The notes under the pieces are model-generated. The model had not been told where the DNA came from. It did no database searches and saw only the letters and a list, made by a program, of their open reading frames with translations. 24,855 bases of DNA from an uncultured Rivibacter sp. (GTDB lineage: Bacteria > Pseudomonadota > Gammaproteobacteria > Burkholderiales > Burkholderiaceae). Position 1 is the first letter of the stretch. Each line of letters begins with the position of its first letter. The stretch lies in contig CAMLNA010000059.1 in the NCBI GenBank assembly GCA_946481025.1, positions 1-24,855 on the forward strand, written 5' to 3'. Of this stretch, positions 13,279-23,145 are shown piece after piece. The translations under genes and the position numbers were made by a program.

Positions 13279-13692
13279 TCACTGGGTGGTGTGCTTCGGC
13301 TGCTCGGCGATGTAGTCGAGCAGTTCCTCGATCTGCGAGGACTTGTCGAAGAAGGCGTCGGCCCCCAGGCCCAGGCAGATGGCCCGAACACGCGGCGAGC
13401 CGTGGTTGGTGAGCACCACGCGGCGCGTGCCGTTCATGCGTGAGGCCGGCTGTGACTGCAGCGCCTTCAGGATGCCGAAGCCGGAACCTTCGCGCAGGTC
13501 GAGGTCGATCACGGCCAGGTCGAAGGGTTGGTCCTGCATCCAGGCCAGCGCGTCGAGTTCGCTGTCGTAGCAGGCCACCACGCGGCAAGCGTCCACCGCT
13601 TCGATCATGGCAATGAGGCGAGCCCGGATGGCGAGTGAATCCTCGACCAGCACGACGCGCAAACCTTCTTTAGCAGCTGTCCCGTCCACCAC
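13279..13692 (-). CDS. Receiver-only response regulator (probable GTG start)
   Basis: This protein of about 137 residues is a lone CheY-like receiver domain with all key residues: VEDS (E17, D18), phosphoacceptor D63 in AVIDLDLREG, the switch threonine in VVLTNHG and the lysine in FFDKSSQ. It ends soon after the last helix (QPKHTTQ) and has no output domain. No ATG lies between the far-upstream in-frame 13872 and the domain; tandem GTG codons at 13692-13687, after an AAAGAG, are the best start I can see, giving VVDGTAAKEGLRVVLVEDS. It may be a phosphate sink or protein-interaction switch connected with the neighbouring two-component pair. The first few codons (GCT GCT AAA GAA) are less GC-rich than usual here. 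Confidence 0.78.
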   Translation of the reverse strand: MVDGTAAKEGLRVVLVEDSLAIRARLIAMIEAVDACRVVACYDSELDALAWMQDQPFDLAVIDLDLREGSGFGILKALQSQPASRMNGTRRVVLTNHGSPRVRAICLGLGADAFFDKSSQIEELLDYIAEQPKHTTQ

Positions 13693-13872
13693 ACCGACTC
13701 TTTCGCCCAAGGCTCCATCACTCGCCTGAATCGTAGATGGCGGGCGAATGCTTGGCGATCGGTGGCCAACGTTGCTTGGTGTCGGATAAGTCCTACAGCA
13801 GCTTTTTCCACCCTGCTCCCCAAGCGGGGCGCGGATGTCCAGGAAGTGAGGCTGCGCCCTGCAAAGCGGCAC

Positions 13873-14418
13873 TCATCGTGCCCACAGCGACCGCCACCAC
13901 CGCATCAGGCGGGTCCACCTGCCGGCGTCGCCCGAAGGTTCGACACTCCCCGCGTTCGGGGGGGCCACGGCGTATCGCTGCTGCAACGCCGCGTTGAACG
14001 CATCGAAGAAGTCGCTGGCCATCTTCTGCGCCGCCATGTCCACCAGCCGCGAGCCCACCTGGGCGATACGCCCGCCCACCTGCGCGTCGGCGTTGTAGTG
14101 CAGCACCGTCTCCCGGGGACCCCGGGGTTCGAGCCGCACCGCGGCCGTACCCTTGCCGAAGCCTGCGGCGCCGCCTTGCCCCTCGAACTGCAGCGTGTAC
14201 GACTCGGGCGGCTGCTGGTCGGCCAGCTTGAGCCTGCCCTTGAAGCGCGCCTTCACCGGGCCGATGGCCGCGGTGAGCGCAAGTGCGTATTCGTCCTGCC
14301 CGTCGGGCGTGATCGATTCGCAGCCTGGAATGGCCGCTTGCAGCAGCGTGGTGTCGTTCAGCGCGTCCCAGGCTTGTTGCTGCGAAACCGGAAGCACTTG
14401 CTGGCTGGTGATCTGCAT
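13873..14418 (-). CDS. coxG: CoxG family SRPBCC-domain protein
   Basis: This 181-residue protein has the CoxG pattern: MQITSQQVLPVSQQQAWDALNDTTLLQAAIPGCESI at the start, the GPVKARFKGRLKL segment, and an IAQVGSRLVDMAAQKMASDFFDAF C-terminal helix of the SRPBCC fold. It ends in a short Trp/Arg-rich segment (RWTRLMRWWRSLWAR) that could touch the membrane; in Oligotropha, CoxG is reported to help anchor the CO dehydrogenase to the inner membrane. It is the last gene of the cox operon, 28 bp after coxE. No good ribosome-binding site is visible. The 180 bp downstream (13693-13872) contains no gene and only a small CCCC/GGGG stem. Confidence 0.88.
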   Translation of the reverse strand: MQITSQQVLPVSQQQAWDALNDTTLLQAAIPGCESITPDGQDEYALALTAAIGPVKARFKGRLKLADQQPPESYTLQFEGQGGAAGFGKGTAAVRLEPRGPRETVLHYNADAQVGGRIAQVGSRLVDMAAQKMASDFFDAFNAALQQRYAVAPPNAGSVEPSGDAGRWTRLMRWWRSLWAR

Positions 14419-14446
14419 GGTGGTGTGGTTCGGGGTGCTGGAAATT

Positions 14447-15661
14447 TCAGTGGGGCCGTCCGGCCGCGGCCTGCCCGCCGAGCAGCCGCGCGAGCTGCTC
14501 CAGGCTGGCGAGGCTATGCGCCGGCACGAAATGGTCGACGTGCGGCAGCATGGCCCGGATGCCTGCCGCACGCGGCTCGAAGCCCGCATAGCGCAGCAGG
14601 GGGTTGAGCCACACCAGGCGCCGGCAGCTCTTGTGCAGGCGCTCCATCTCGAAGCGCAATGCAGCCGTGTCGCCGTGTTCGAGGCCGTCGGTGACCAGCA
14701 GCACGGTGCTGCGCCCGGCCGACAGCACGCGCCGCGCCCACACCCGGTTGAACTCGCGCAGGCATTCGGTGATGCGCGTGCCGCCCGACCAGTCCTTCAC
14801 CGCCTGCGCGACGTGGCCCACGGCCATGTCGGGGTCGCGGGTGCGCAGCAGGCGCGTGGTGTGGGTGAGGCGGGTGCCGAAGACGAAGCTGAAGACCCGC
14901 ACGTCGGCGGCCGGCCCCTGGGTCGCGAGCGTGTGCGTGAAGTGCAGCAGCAAACGCGAGTACCGGCTCATCGAACCGGAGATGTCGGCCAGCACCACCA
15001 GCGGTGCCGGGCGTTCGCGCGGCGCGCGCCAGCGCAGGTCCCAGAGCTCGCCGCCGTGGCGGGCCATCGATTGCAGCGTGGCGCGCCAGTCGGGGCGCCG
15101 CGCCCGTGCGGCCGGCCGCATGCGCCGCGTGGGCAGGCGCTCGAAGAAGGGCCGCAGCTGCGCGATGGCGCTCTTGGCCTGCTGCCATTCGGCCGCGCTC
15201 ATGGTCTCGAAGTCGGCATGGCGCAGGACCTCGCGGTCACTCCAGGTCATCTCGGCCTGGAGATCGATCTGTTCACGTGGCGGCGGCGGGCTGGCCGGCG
15301 ACGGCCTCGGCGGGAACAGGGCATCGGCCAGCCGGCGGTTCTCGGGCGGCGGCTTCGCGGCAGCGGCCCGGCCCTCGACCCGAGGCAGCAGCATGGCCAT
15401 CATCCGGCCCAGCAGGTCGGGGTCACGCCAGAAGATGTGGAAAGCCTGGTCGAACAAGGCCCGGTGCTCGGCGCGTGCGATGAAGCAGGCCAGCAAGGCG
15501 TCGTGGAAGTCGCGACGGCTTTCCAGCCCGGCCACCTGCAGCGCCTGCAGCGCGAGCTGGATGCGGTCGGTGCCGATCGGAAGGCCGGCAGTCCTGAGCA
15601 CCCTCGCGAAATGGAGGACGTTCTCGGCCAGGCGGCCCGGCGGCTGGTGTCGCTGCTGCAT
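14447..15661 (-). CDS. coxE: CoxE-like VWA domain protein
   Basis: This 404-residue protein has an N-terminal helical region (LAENVLHFARVLRTAGLPIGTDRIQLALQAL) typical of CoxE/YehP-type proteins, a Pro/Ala-rich linker, and a C-terminal VWA domain with the MIDAS metal motif DISGSMS, followed by SGGTRITECLREF and VLLVTDGLEHGD. CoxE works with the MoxR-type ATPase CoxD in assembling the Mo-Cu site of CO dehydrogenase in Oligotropha; here the same pair presumably matures the CoxL-like subunit. It begins 17 bp after the coxD stop. No good ribosome-binding site precedes the ATG at 15661, suggesting coupling to coxD translation. Confidence 0.88.
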   Translation of the reverse strand: MQQRHQPPGRLAENVLHFARVLRTAGLPIGTDRIQLALQALQVAGLESRRDFHDALLACFIARAEHRALFDQAFHIFWRDPDLLGRMMAMLLPRVEGRAAAAKPPPENRRLADALFPPRPSPASPPPPREQIDLQAEMTWSDREVLRHADFETMSAAEWQQAKSAIAQLRPFFERLPTRRMRPAARARRPDWRATLQSMARHGGELWDLRWRAPRERPAPLVVLADISGSMSRYSRLLLHFTHTLATQGPAADVRVFSFVFGTRLTHTTRLLRTRDPDMAVGHVAQAVKDWSGGTRITECLREFNRVWARRVLSAGRSTVLLVTDGLEHGDTAALRFEMERLHKSCRRLVWLNPLLRYAGFEPRAAGIRAMLPHVDHFVPAHSLASLEQLARLLGGQAAAGRPH

Positions 15662-15678
15662 CTTGGCCGCGCCGCGGA

Positions 15679-16593
15679 TCAGTCGGCCACCGCCTGCCGC
15701 ACCTCTTCGAGCAGCCTCGCGGCCTCGCCGCCCTGCACCCTGGCGATGTCGTCCTGGTACTTCAGCAGCACGCCCAGGGTGTCGTTCACCACCGCCGGAT
15801 CCAGCACCAGCGCATCCAGTGCCAGCAGGGCGCGCGTCCATTCGATGGACTCGGCGATGCCCGGCAGCTTGTAGAGCTCCATGCGGCGCAGGCCCTGCAC
15901 GAAGGCCACCACCTGCCGCGAAAGCGCCGCGCCCGCCTCCGGCACGCGCCGGCCCAGGATGGCCAGTTCGCGCGCCGCATCGGGGAAACCCACCCAGTGG
16001 TAGAGGCAGCGACGCTTCACCGCGTCGTGGATCTCGCGTGTGCGGTTGGAGGTGAGCACCACGATCGGCGGCTGCGCCGCGGCCACCGTGCCGAACTCGG
16101 GAATGGTGATCTGGAAGTCCGACAGCACTTCGAGCAGGTAGGCCTCGAACGGCTCGTCGGCGCGGTCGAGCTCGTCGATCAGCAGCACCGGCGGCACCGG
16201 CTGCGCAGGGTCGATGGCCTGCAGCAGCGCCCGTTTGATCAGGAAGCGCCCCGAGAACAGCTGCTCGCCCAGCGCTTCGCGTGACAGGCCCTCGCGCTCG
16301 GCCAGGCGGATCTCCATCATCTGCCGCGCATAGTTCCATTCGTAGGCGGCGCCGCTCTGGTCGAGCCCTTCATGGCATTGCAGGCGGATCAGCGGCCGGC
16401 CGAGCATCGCGGCCACGGTCTTGGCGATCTCGGTCTTGCCGGTGCCGGGCTCGCCTTCGAGGAACAGCGGCCGTGCGAGCTTGAGCGCCAGGAACAGGGC
16501 CGTCGCGAGCGCCCGCTCGGCCACGTAGTCGTGGTCGAGCAGCGCCTGCGACGTTTCGTCGATGCTGGCGGGCAGCGCTCCTGGCGGCAGCAT
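15679..16593 (-). CDS. coxD: MoxR-type AAA+ ATPase, CoxD-like
   Basis: This 304-residue ATPase has Walker A GEPGTGKT (47-54), Walker B VLLIDELDRAD, sensor 1 VVLTSNRTREIHDA and an arginine finger region VKRRCLYHWVGFP. The order is that of the MoxR group and closely resembles CoxD. With CoxE it is thought to act as a metallochaperone-like machine that inserts sulfur and metal into the large-subunit active site; in form II clusters the metal need is unproven. It lies 11 bp after coxM and 17 bp before coxE, all on the minus strand. MLPPGALPASIDETSQALL is the natural start, with only a weak ribosome-binding site. Confidence 0.92.
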   Translation of the reverse strand: MLPPGALPASIDETSQALLDHDYVAERALATALFLALKLARPLFLEGEPGTGKTEIAKTVAAMLGRPLIRLQCHEGLDQSGAAYEWNYARQMMEIRLAEREGLSREALGEQLFSGRFLIKRALLQAIDPAQPVPPVLLIDELDRADEPFEAYLLEVLSDFQITIPEFGTVAAAQPPIVVLTSNRTREIHDAVKRRCLYHWVGFPDAARELAILGRRVPEAGAALSRQVVAFVQGLRRMELYKLPGIAESIEWTRALLALDALVLDPAVVNDTLGVLLKYQDDIARVQGGEAARLLEEVRQAVAD

Positions 16594-16604
16594 GCTGTGG
16601 GTGG

Positions 16605-17396
16605 TCAGCCTGCCGCGAGCACGGCGCGCCGTGCCAGCACCGGAATCAGGGCGGCCCGGTAATCCGCCGAGCCGTGCAGGTCGCTGTTCAGGTCCTTGGA
16701 CGGCACGGCCACCGCGTCGCAAGACTCGGGCGCCCACCTGGCGGCCAGCTTGTCCTCCAGCGCCTTCACCCGGAACACGCAGGCCCCGGCACCGGTGACG
16801 GCCACCCGCACGCCGGCCGGCCCCTTGCTCACGAACACGCCCACCAGCGCGAAGCGCGACGCCGGCTGGGCGAACTTGACGTAGGCCGCCTTGTCGGGCG
16901 CGGAACAGCGCACCGCGGTGATCACCTCGCCCTCCTGCAGGGCCGTGGTGTACAGGCCCTGGAAGAAGTCGTCGGCCGCGATGCTTCGGTGGTCGGTCTG
17001 GAGGGTGGCGCCCAGGCCCAGCACGGCCGCCGGCCAGTCGGCCGCCGGGTCGCTGTTGGCCAGGCTGCCGCCCAGGGTGCCCCGGTTGCGGACCTGCCGG
17101 TCGCCGATGCCTTCGGCCAGCGCCACCAGCGCCGGCACGACCTGCATCACGTCCTTCGATGCGGCCACCTCGGCATGGGTGGTCATGGCGCCGATCACCA
17201 GCGCGGCACCGTCGCGGCGTATGCCCCTGAGTTCGGCGATCTTCCCGAGGTCCACCAGCGACGCCGGCTCGATGAGGCCCAGCTTCATGGAGCCCAGCAG
17301 CGACTGCCCGCCGGCGATCAGCCTGGCATCCGCGCCCTTGGCCAGGCGCACGGCATCCGCCACGCTGGCGGGGGTCTGATAGGCGAAGGTTTGCAT
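16605..17396 (-). CDS. coxM: Molybdenum hydroxylase FAD subunit (CoxM-like)
   Basis: This 263-residue flavoprotein carries the two FAD pyrophosphate motifs of the xanthine dehydrogenase/CoxM family: AGGQSL (28-33) and TLGGSLAN (107-114). Its C-terminal CO-dehydrogenase flavoprotein domain ends in ADYRAALIPVLARRAVL. It passes electrons from the iron-sulfur subunit to an acceptor. It is somewhat shorter than the well-studied CoxM (about 288 residues). TAAAGGAGG precedes the ATG; the coxL stop codon TAA is part of this ribosome-binding site, so the two are tightly coupled. Gene order S-L-M differs from the form I order M-S-L. Confidence 0.92.
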   Translation of the reverse strand: MQTFAYQTPASVADAVRLAKGADARLIAGGQSLLGSMKLGLIEPASLVDLGKIAELRGIRRDGAALVIGAMTTHAEVAASKDVMQVVPALVALAEGIGDRQVRNRGTLGGSLANSDPAADWPAAVLGLGATLQTDHRSIAADDFFQGLYTTALQEGEVITAVRCSAPDKAAYVKFAQPASRFALVGVFVSKGPAGVRVAVTGAGACVFRVKALEDKLAARWAPESCDAVAVPSKDLNSDLHGSADYRAALIPVLARRAVLAAG

Positions 17397-17408
17397 GTCG
17401 AGCCTCCT

Positions 17409-19763
<2,355 letters not shown>

Positions 19764-19812
19764 GGTGAAAGTCCTCTCATCTCGATCGCCGTACCCGGCG
19801 AGCGGGGTGTCC

Positions 19813-20280
19813 TCACTTCATCATCCGGGCGCCCTGCTGGACGGCCTTGACGATGTTCTGGTAGCCGGTGCAGCGGCAGAAGTTGCCGTCCAGCCCTTCG
19901 CGGATCTGCTGCTCGGTGGCATGCGGGTGGTGCTGCACGAGGTCCACCGCGCTCATCACCATGCCGGGCGTGCAGAAGCCGCATTGCAGCCCGTGGCATT
20001 CCTTGAAGGCGGCCTGCATCGGATGCAGCTCGCCGTTGGCGGCCAGGCCTTCGATGGTGGTGACCTGCGCGCCTTGCGCCTGCACGGCGAGCACGTTGCA
20101 GGACTTCACCGCATGGCCGTCGAGGTGCACCGTGCAGGCGCCGCACTGCGCCGTGTCGCAGCCGATGTGGGTGCCGGTCAATCGCAGGTCTTCGCGCAGG
20201 AAGGTGACCAAGAGGGTCTGCGGTTCGACCTGTCGCGTGACGGTCTTGCCGTTGACCTGCAGCGTGAGCGTGAGGGCCAT
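19813..20280 (-). CDS. coxS: 2Fe-2S subunit of molybdenum hydroxylase (CoxS-like)
   Basis: This 155-residue protein holds two iron-sulfur clusters. The plant-ferredoxin-type site uses C41, C46, C49 and C61 ([18 protein letters not shown]), and the helical [2Fe-2S] site uses C100, C103, C135 and C137 ([10 protein letters not shown] and [12 protein letters not shown]). It carries electrons from the molybdenum centre to FAD. It is the first gene of the minus-strand coxS-L-M-D-E-G operon, with its promoter in the 262-bp gap shared with divergent xdhC. AGGAG lies upstream of the ATG. The gap to coxL is 49 bp. Confidence 0.95.
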   Translation of the reverse strand: MALTLTLQVNGKTVTRQVEPQTLLVTFLREDLRLTGTHIGCDTAQCGACTVHLDGHAVKSCNVLAVQAQGAQVTTIEGLAANGELHPMQAAFKECHGLQCGFCTPGMVMSAVDLVQHHPHATEQQIREGLDGNFCRCTGYQNIVKAVQQGARMMK

Positions 20281-20542
20281 GGCTTTTTGTCTCCTGTGGC
20301 TGCGGTCGCGGCGTGTTTCACCGCGGCCTTGTTGGCTGGGGAGCGGATCGGATCGCCTGAAGGCTGGACCGGGGGAAGAAGCGCGAGCCATCCTAGGACG
20401 CCGCCTTGCGCCGTTCTGCCGCGCAAAAACCCCTACCTGGGCGCCGGTTGGACGAGGCGCGGCCACAATTCGCCGGGCATTGCGGCGTCACCTGTTCCGT
20501 TTTGGCGCACCGGCCGCATGCCTGCGAGGGGCAACCGCCGTC
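20281..20542. promoter_or_regulatory. Divergent promoter region between coxS and xdhC
   Basis: This 262-bp gap must hold the promoters of both the cox operon and xdhC. I see a perfect 8-bp palindrome TCCTAGGA (20391-20398) and a CGGAT tandem near 20345-20354, but no convincing operator or -35/-10 pair. No LysR-type or other dedicated regulator gene lies beside it within the window. Confidence 0.45.
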
Positions 20543-21541
20543 ATGGACAACGTCGATCTGAACATCCTGCGCCAGGTGGTGCAGTGGCAAGCCGCGGGGC
20601 ACCGCGTGGTGCTGGGCACCATCACCCGCACCTGGGGCTCGGCGCCGCGGCCGGTGGGCTCGGTGATGGCCATCCGCGACGACGGCCAGGTGGCCGGCTC
20701 GGTGTCGGGCGGCTGCATCGAAGACGACCTCATCGCCAAGGTCCGCGCCGGCTCGCTGCAACTGGCGACGCCCCAGGTGGTGGTGTACGGCGTCGGCGCC
20801 GAGGAGGCCACCCGTTTCGGGCTGCCCTGCGGCGGCACGCTCGAGCTGGTACTGGAGCCGTTGTCGGAGCGCTCGATGATGCCCGCGCTGCTGGAGCGGC
20901 TCGCCCGCGGCGAGCTGGTGAGGCGCACGCTCGACCTCGAGTCGGGCCAGGTGCGGCTCGACCCTCCCGATGGCGGCGACCTCGTGCGCCTGGGCGGCAC
21001 GCAGCTCGTCACCACCCATGGCCCGCGCTGGCGCCTGCTCATCATCGGCGCGGGGCAGATGACGCACTACCTCGCGCAGATGGCGCAGGCCCTCGACTAC
21101 GAAGTGATCATCAACGACCCGCGCGAGGAATACGCCACCGGCTGGAGCGTGCCGGGCGCACGACTCGAGCGCGGCATGCCCGACGACACGGTGACCGCGC
21201 TGCAGCCCGACGGCCACACCGCCGTCGTCGCGCTCACCCACGACCCCAAGCTCGACGACCTGGCCCTCATGGAGGCGCTCAAGTCGAACGCGTTCTATGT
21301 CGGGGCCATCGGCTCGCGGGTGAACCAGGCCAAGCGGCGTGCGCGCCTGAAGGAACACTTCGACCTGACCGACGAGCAGCTCGCCCGGCTGCACGGGCCC
21401 ATCGGCCTGAAGAACGGCGCCCGCACGCCGCCGGAGATCGCCGTGTCCATCCTCGCGGAGATGATCGCGGTGCGCTATGGGTACAGCATTCCCGAGCCGG
21501 TGGGGCCGGGCGATGCGCTGGAGGCCGGCTGCGCCGTCTGA
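20543..21541 (+). CDS. xdhC: XdhC/CoxI family molybdenum-hydroxylase maturation protein
   Basis: This 332-residue protein has an N-terminal XdhC/CoxI domain with the conserved GSVSGGCIEDD (52-62) and a C-terminal Rossmann-like domain beginning LLIIGAGQMTHYLAQMA. It ends with LHGPIGLKNGARTPPEIAVSILAEM, the family signature. XdhC proteins bind the molybdenum cofactor, help its sulfuration and deliver it to apo-enzymes. Divergent position from coxS strongly suggests it serves the CoxL-like subunit here. No MobA-like nucleotidyltransferase partner is visible in the window. The ATG at 20543 follows GAGGGG; the frame is open far upstream, but that part overlaps coxS. The stop lies 11 bp from the stop of the convergent pagL-like gene. 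Confidence 0.92.
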   Translation: MDNVDLNILRQVVQWQAAGHRVVLGTITRTWGSAPRPVGSVMAIRDDGQVAGSVSGGCIEDDLIAKVRAGSLQLATPQVVVYGVGAEEATRFGLPCGGTLELVLEPLSERSMMPALLERLARGELVRRTLDLESGQVRLDPPDGGDLVRLGGTQLVTTHGPRWRLLIIGAGQMTHYLAQMAQALDYEVIINDPREEYATGWSVPGARLERGMPDDTVTALQPDGHTAVVALTHDPKLDDLALMEALKSNAFYVGAIGSRVNQAKRRARLKEHFDLTDEQLARLHGPIGLKNGARTPPEIAVSILAEMIAVRYGYSIPEPVGPGDALEAGCAV

Positions 21542-21552
21542 CGCGGCCGGGT

Positions 21553-22170
21553 TCAGCGCCAGCGCATCGAATACCGCAGCTGCAGGAAGTTCTCGCCCGG
21601 GTTCGGATGGCTGATGCCGCCGTTCGAGAAGTGCTCGAGGCGCAGCGCCACTTCATGCCGCCCCTGCGGGCCGAAGTTGCGGCCGATGGCGACGTGGTCG
21701 GCAAAGTTGAAAGCCGTGCTGAAACGTTTGTCGCGGCTTTCATAGACCGGCATCGTGACGGTGAGTCCGATGGCGGCTTCGGCGAACCAGGGCGAGGCGC
21801 CCCCGCGCGGGCGCCAGCGGAAGGTGGGCGTGAGCGCCACCTGCGTGACGACGGCGGACTCGCGCCCGTCTCGCGCCGCCGGTGCACTCCAGTGGCCCAG
21901 CGCCAGCTCCCAGTAGCCGCCCACTTCACCGCCCCAGAGCGACCAGCGCCGCTGCCACGGCCAGGTCACGCCGACGGTGAGCGCGCGCGTGTCGGTCTCG
22001 GCTTCCCCGTACTGCACGAAGCCGCCGGAAGGCATCCAGCCGGGTGCGGATGGTGCCGCCTCCTGCTGGGCGTGCACGCCGGGTGGCGCTGCCACGCAGA
22101 ACACGCACACCCAAGCCCGCAGCCATGCTGCGCGGCCCGGTACCGCAGCGTCAGAAGCATCGGGTCGCAT
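21553..22170 (-). CDS. pagL: PagL-family lipid A 3-O-deacylase
   Basis: This 205-residue outer-membrane protein has a signal peptide (about 1-34, ending PGVHA) and an eight-stranded beta-barrel pattern of alternating residues ending in LRYSMRWR, with the usual aromatic-containing terminal strand. The catalytic His-Ser pair is H180 and S182 in LEHFSNGGI, with E193 in NPGEN a candidate for the third residue; this matches the HxSN signature of PagL. The enzyme removes the 3-O acyl chain from lipid A, altering recognition and membrane packing. It is divergent from a metallophosphoesterase gene over 91 bp. The start at 22170 has no clear ribosome-binding site, but upstream sequence in frame is not signal-like. 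Confidence 0.82.
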   Translation of the reverse strand: MRPDASDAAVPGRAAWLRAWVCVFCVAAPPGVHAQQEAAPSAPGWMPSGGFVQYGEAETDTRALTVGVTWPWQRRWSLWGGEVGGYWELALGHWSAPAARDGRESAVVTQVALTPTFRWRPRGGASPWFAEAAIGLTVTMPVYESRDKRFSTAFNFADHVAIGRNFGPQGRHEVALRLEHFSNGGISHPNPGENFLQLRYSMRWR

Positions 22171-22202
22171 GCCGGAATTCGGCAAGCTGCATGCCTTGCG
22201 GC

Positions 22203-22221
22203 GGACCCCACCGGCGGGTCC
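22203..22221. promoter_or_regulatory. Inverted repeat in the pagL/phosphoesterase divergent region
   Basis: GGACCC (22203-22208) and GGGTCC (22216-22221) form 6-bp perfect arms with a 7-base centre, and another GGGTCC follows at 22231-22236. The element lies midway in the 91-bp gap between two divergent genes and could be an operator acting on both. Confidence 0.35.
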
Positions 22222-22261
22222 AGAATGCTCGGGTCCATCGAGCAGAGAAAGTGGCGCGCCG

Positions 22262-23059
22262 ATGAAGATCGCCTTGCTGTCGGATCTGCACCTGTCGATG
22301 CAGGCGCTCACGCCCGCTCCCACGCCGGCCGACGTGGTGGTGCTGGCCGGCGACCTGGGGCGCCCCGAGGCGGCCATCGCCTGGGCACGCGACTGCGCGC
22401 AGCGCCACGGCGGCCGTCCGGTGCTGTTCGTCGCGGGCAACCACGAGTTCTACGGCAGCGACCTCGCGAGCACGATGCACCGGCTGCGCGAGCAGGCACG
22501 GGGCAGCCCGGTGCAGGTGCTGGAGCAGGACGAGTGGCACCACGCCGGCGTGCGCTTCCTCGGCTGCACGCTGTGGTCGGACCATCGCCTGTTGGAGTCG
22601 GCGCAGCAGCGCGACGAGGGCCTGGCGATGTCGATGCGGCTGATGCGTGACTTCTCGCGCATCCGCATCGCGGCTGACTTTCCCGAGCCCTTCTCGCCCG
22701 CGGTGGCCCAGCTGCTGTTCGACCGCTCGGTGGCCTGGCTCGAGGGCCGGTTTGCGCAGCCGCACGACGGGCCCACCGTGGTGATCACGCATTTCGCGCC
22801 CTCGCGCGAAAGCATCGCGACGCGCTTCGCCGGCTCGCCCATCAACACCTGTTTCGTGTCCGACCTCGAAGCGCAGATCCGACGCTGGCAGCCGGCGCTG
22901 TGGCTGCACGGCCATACGCACGACAGCTTCGACTACCGCATCGGCCGCACCCGGGTGGTGGCCAACCCGCGCGGCTACGTGCTGCACGGCGAAGTGGAGA
23001 ACCGCGCGTTCGACCCGTCGCTGGTGCTCGACCTCGACACGGCGTTAAAGACGCCTTAA
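22262..23059 (+). CDS. Calcineurin-like metallophosphoesterase
   Basis: This 265-residue cytoplasmic enzyme carries all five metal-binding motifs of the calcineurin-like family: SDLHL (D8, H10), AGDLG (D31), GNHE (59-62), THFAPS near the middle of the C-terminal half, and HGHTH close to the C-terminus. Members cleave phosphomonoesters or phosphodiesters (nucleotides, cyclic nucleotides, UDP-diacylglucosamine, RNA) with two metal ions; the substrate cannot be told here. It is not obviously LpxH. The ATG at 22262 begins MKIALLSDLHL, the exact family start, after AGAGAAAG. A small hairpin region and then the mipA-like gene follow on the same strand. Confidence 0.9.
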   Translation: MKIALLSDLHLSMQALTPAPTPADVVVLAGDLGRPEAAIAWARDCAQRHGGRPVLFVAGNHEFYGSDLASTMHRLREQARGSPVQVLEQDEWHHAGVRFLGCTLWSDHRLLESAQQRDEGLAMSMRLMRDFSRIRIAADFPEPFSPAVAQLLFDRSVAWLEGRFAQPHDGPTVVITHFAPSRESIATRFAGSPINTCFVSDLEAQIRRWQPALWLHGHTHDSFDYRIGRTRVVANPRGYVLHGEVENRAFDPSLVLDLDTALKTP

Positions 23060-23084
23060 CGACCGCAAGCCAGCATGCGCGCCG

Positions 23085-23105
23085 GCGCCCGCAGCTCGCG
23101 GGCGC
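23085..23105 (+). terminator. GC hairpin between phosphoesterase and mipA-like genes
   Basis: GCGCCCGC-AGCTC-GCGGGCGC forms an 8-bp perfect stem with a 5-base loop, 26 bp after the phosphoesterase stop. No T-run follows, so it may be a weak terminator or an RNA stability element. A separate dyad CGTTAA-N7-TTAACG (23043-23061) spans the stop codon itself. Confidence 0.4.
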
Positions 23106-23145
23106 TGCCCCCTCAAGCGCATCCCATCCATTGGAGAGAACACCC

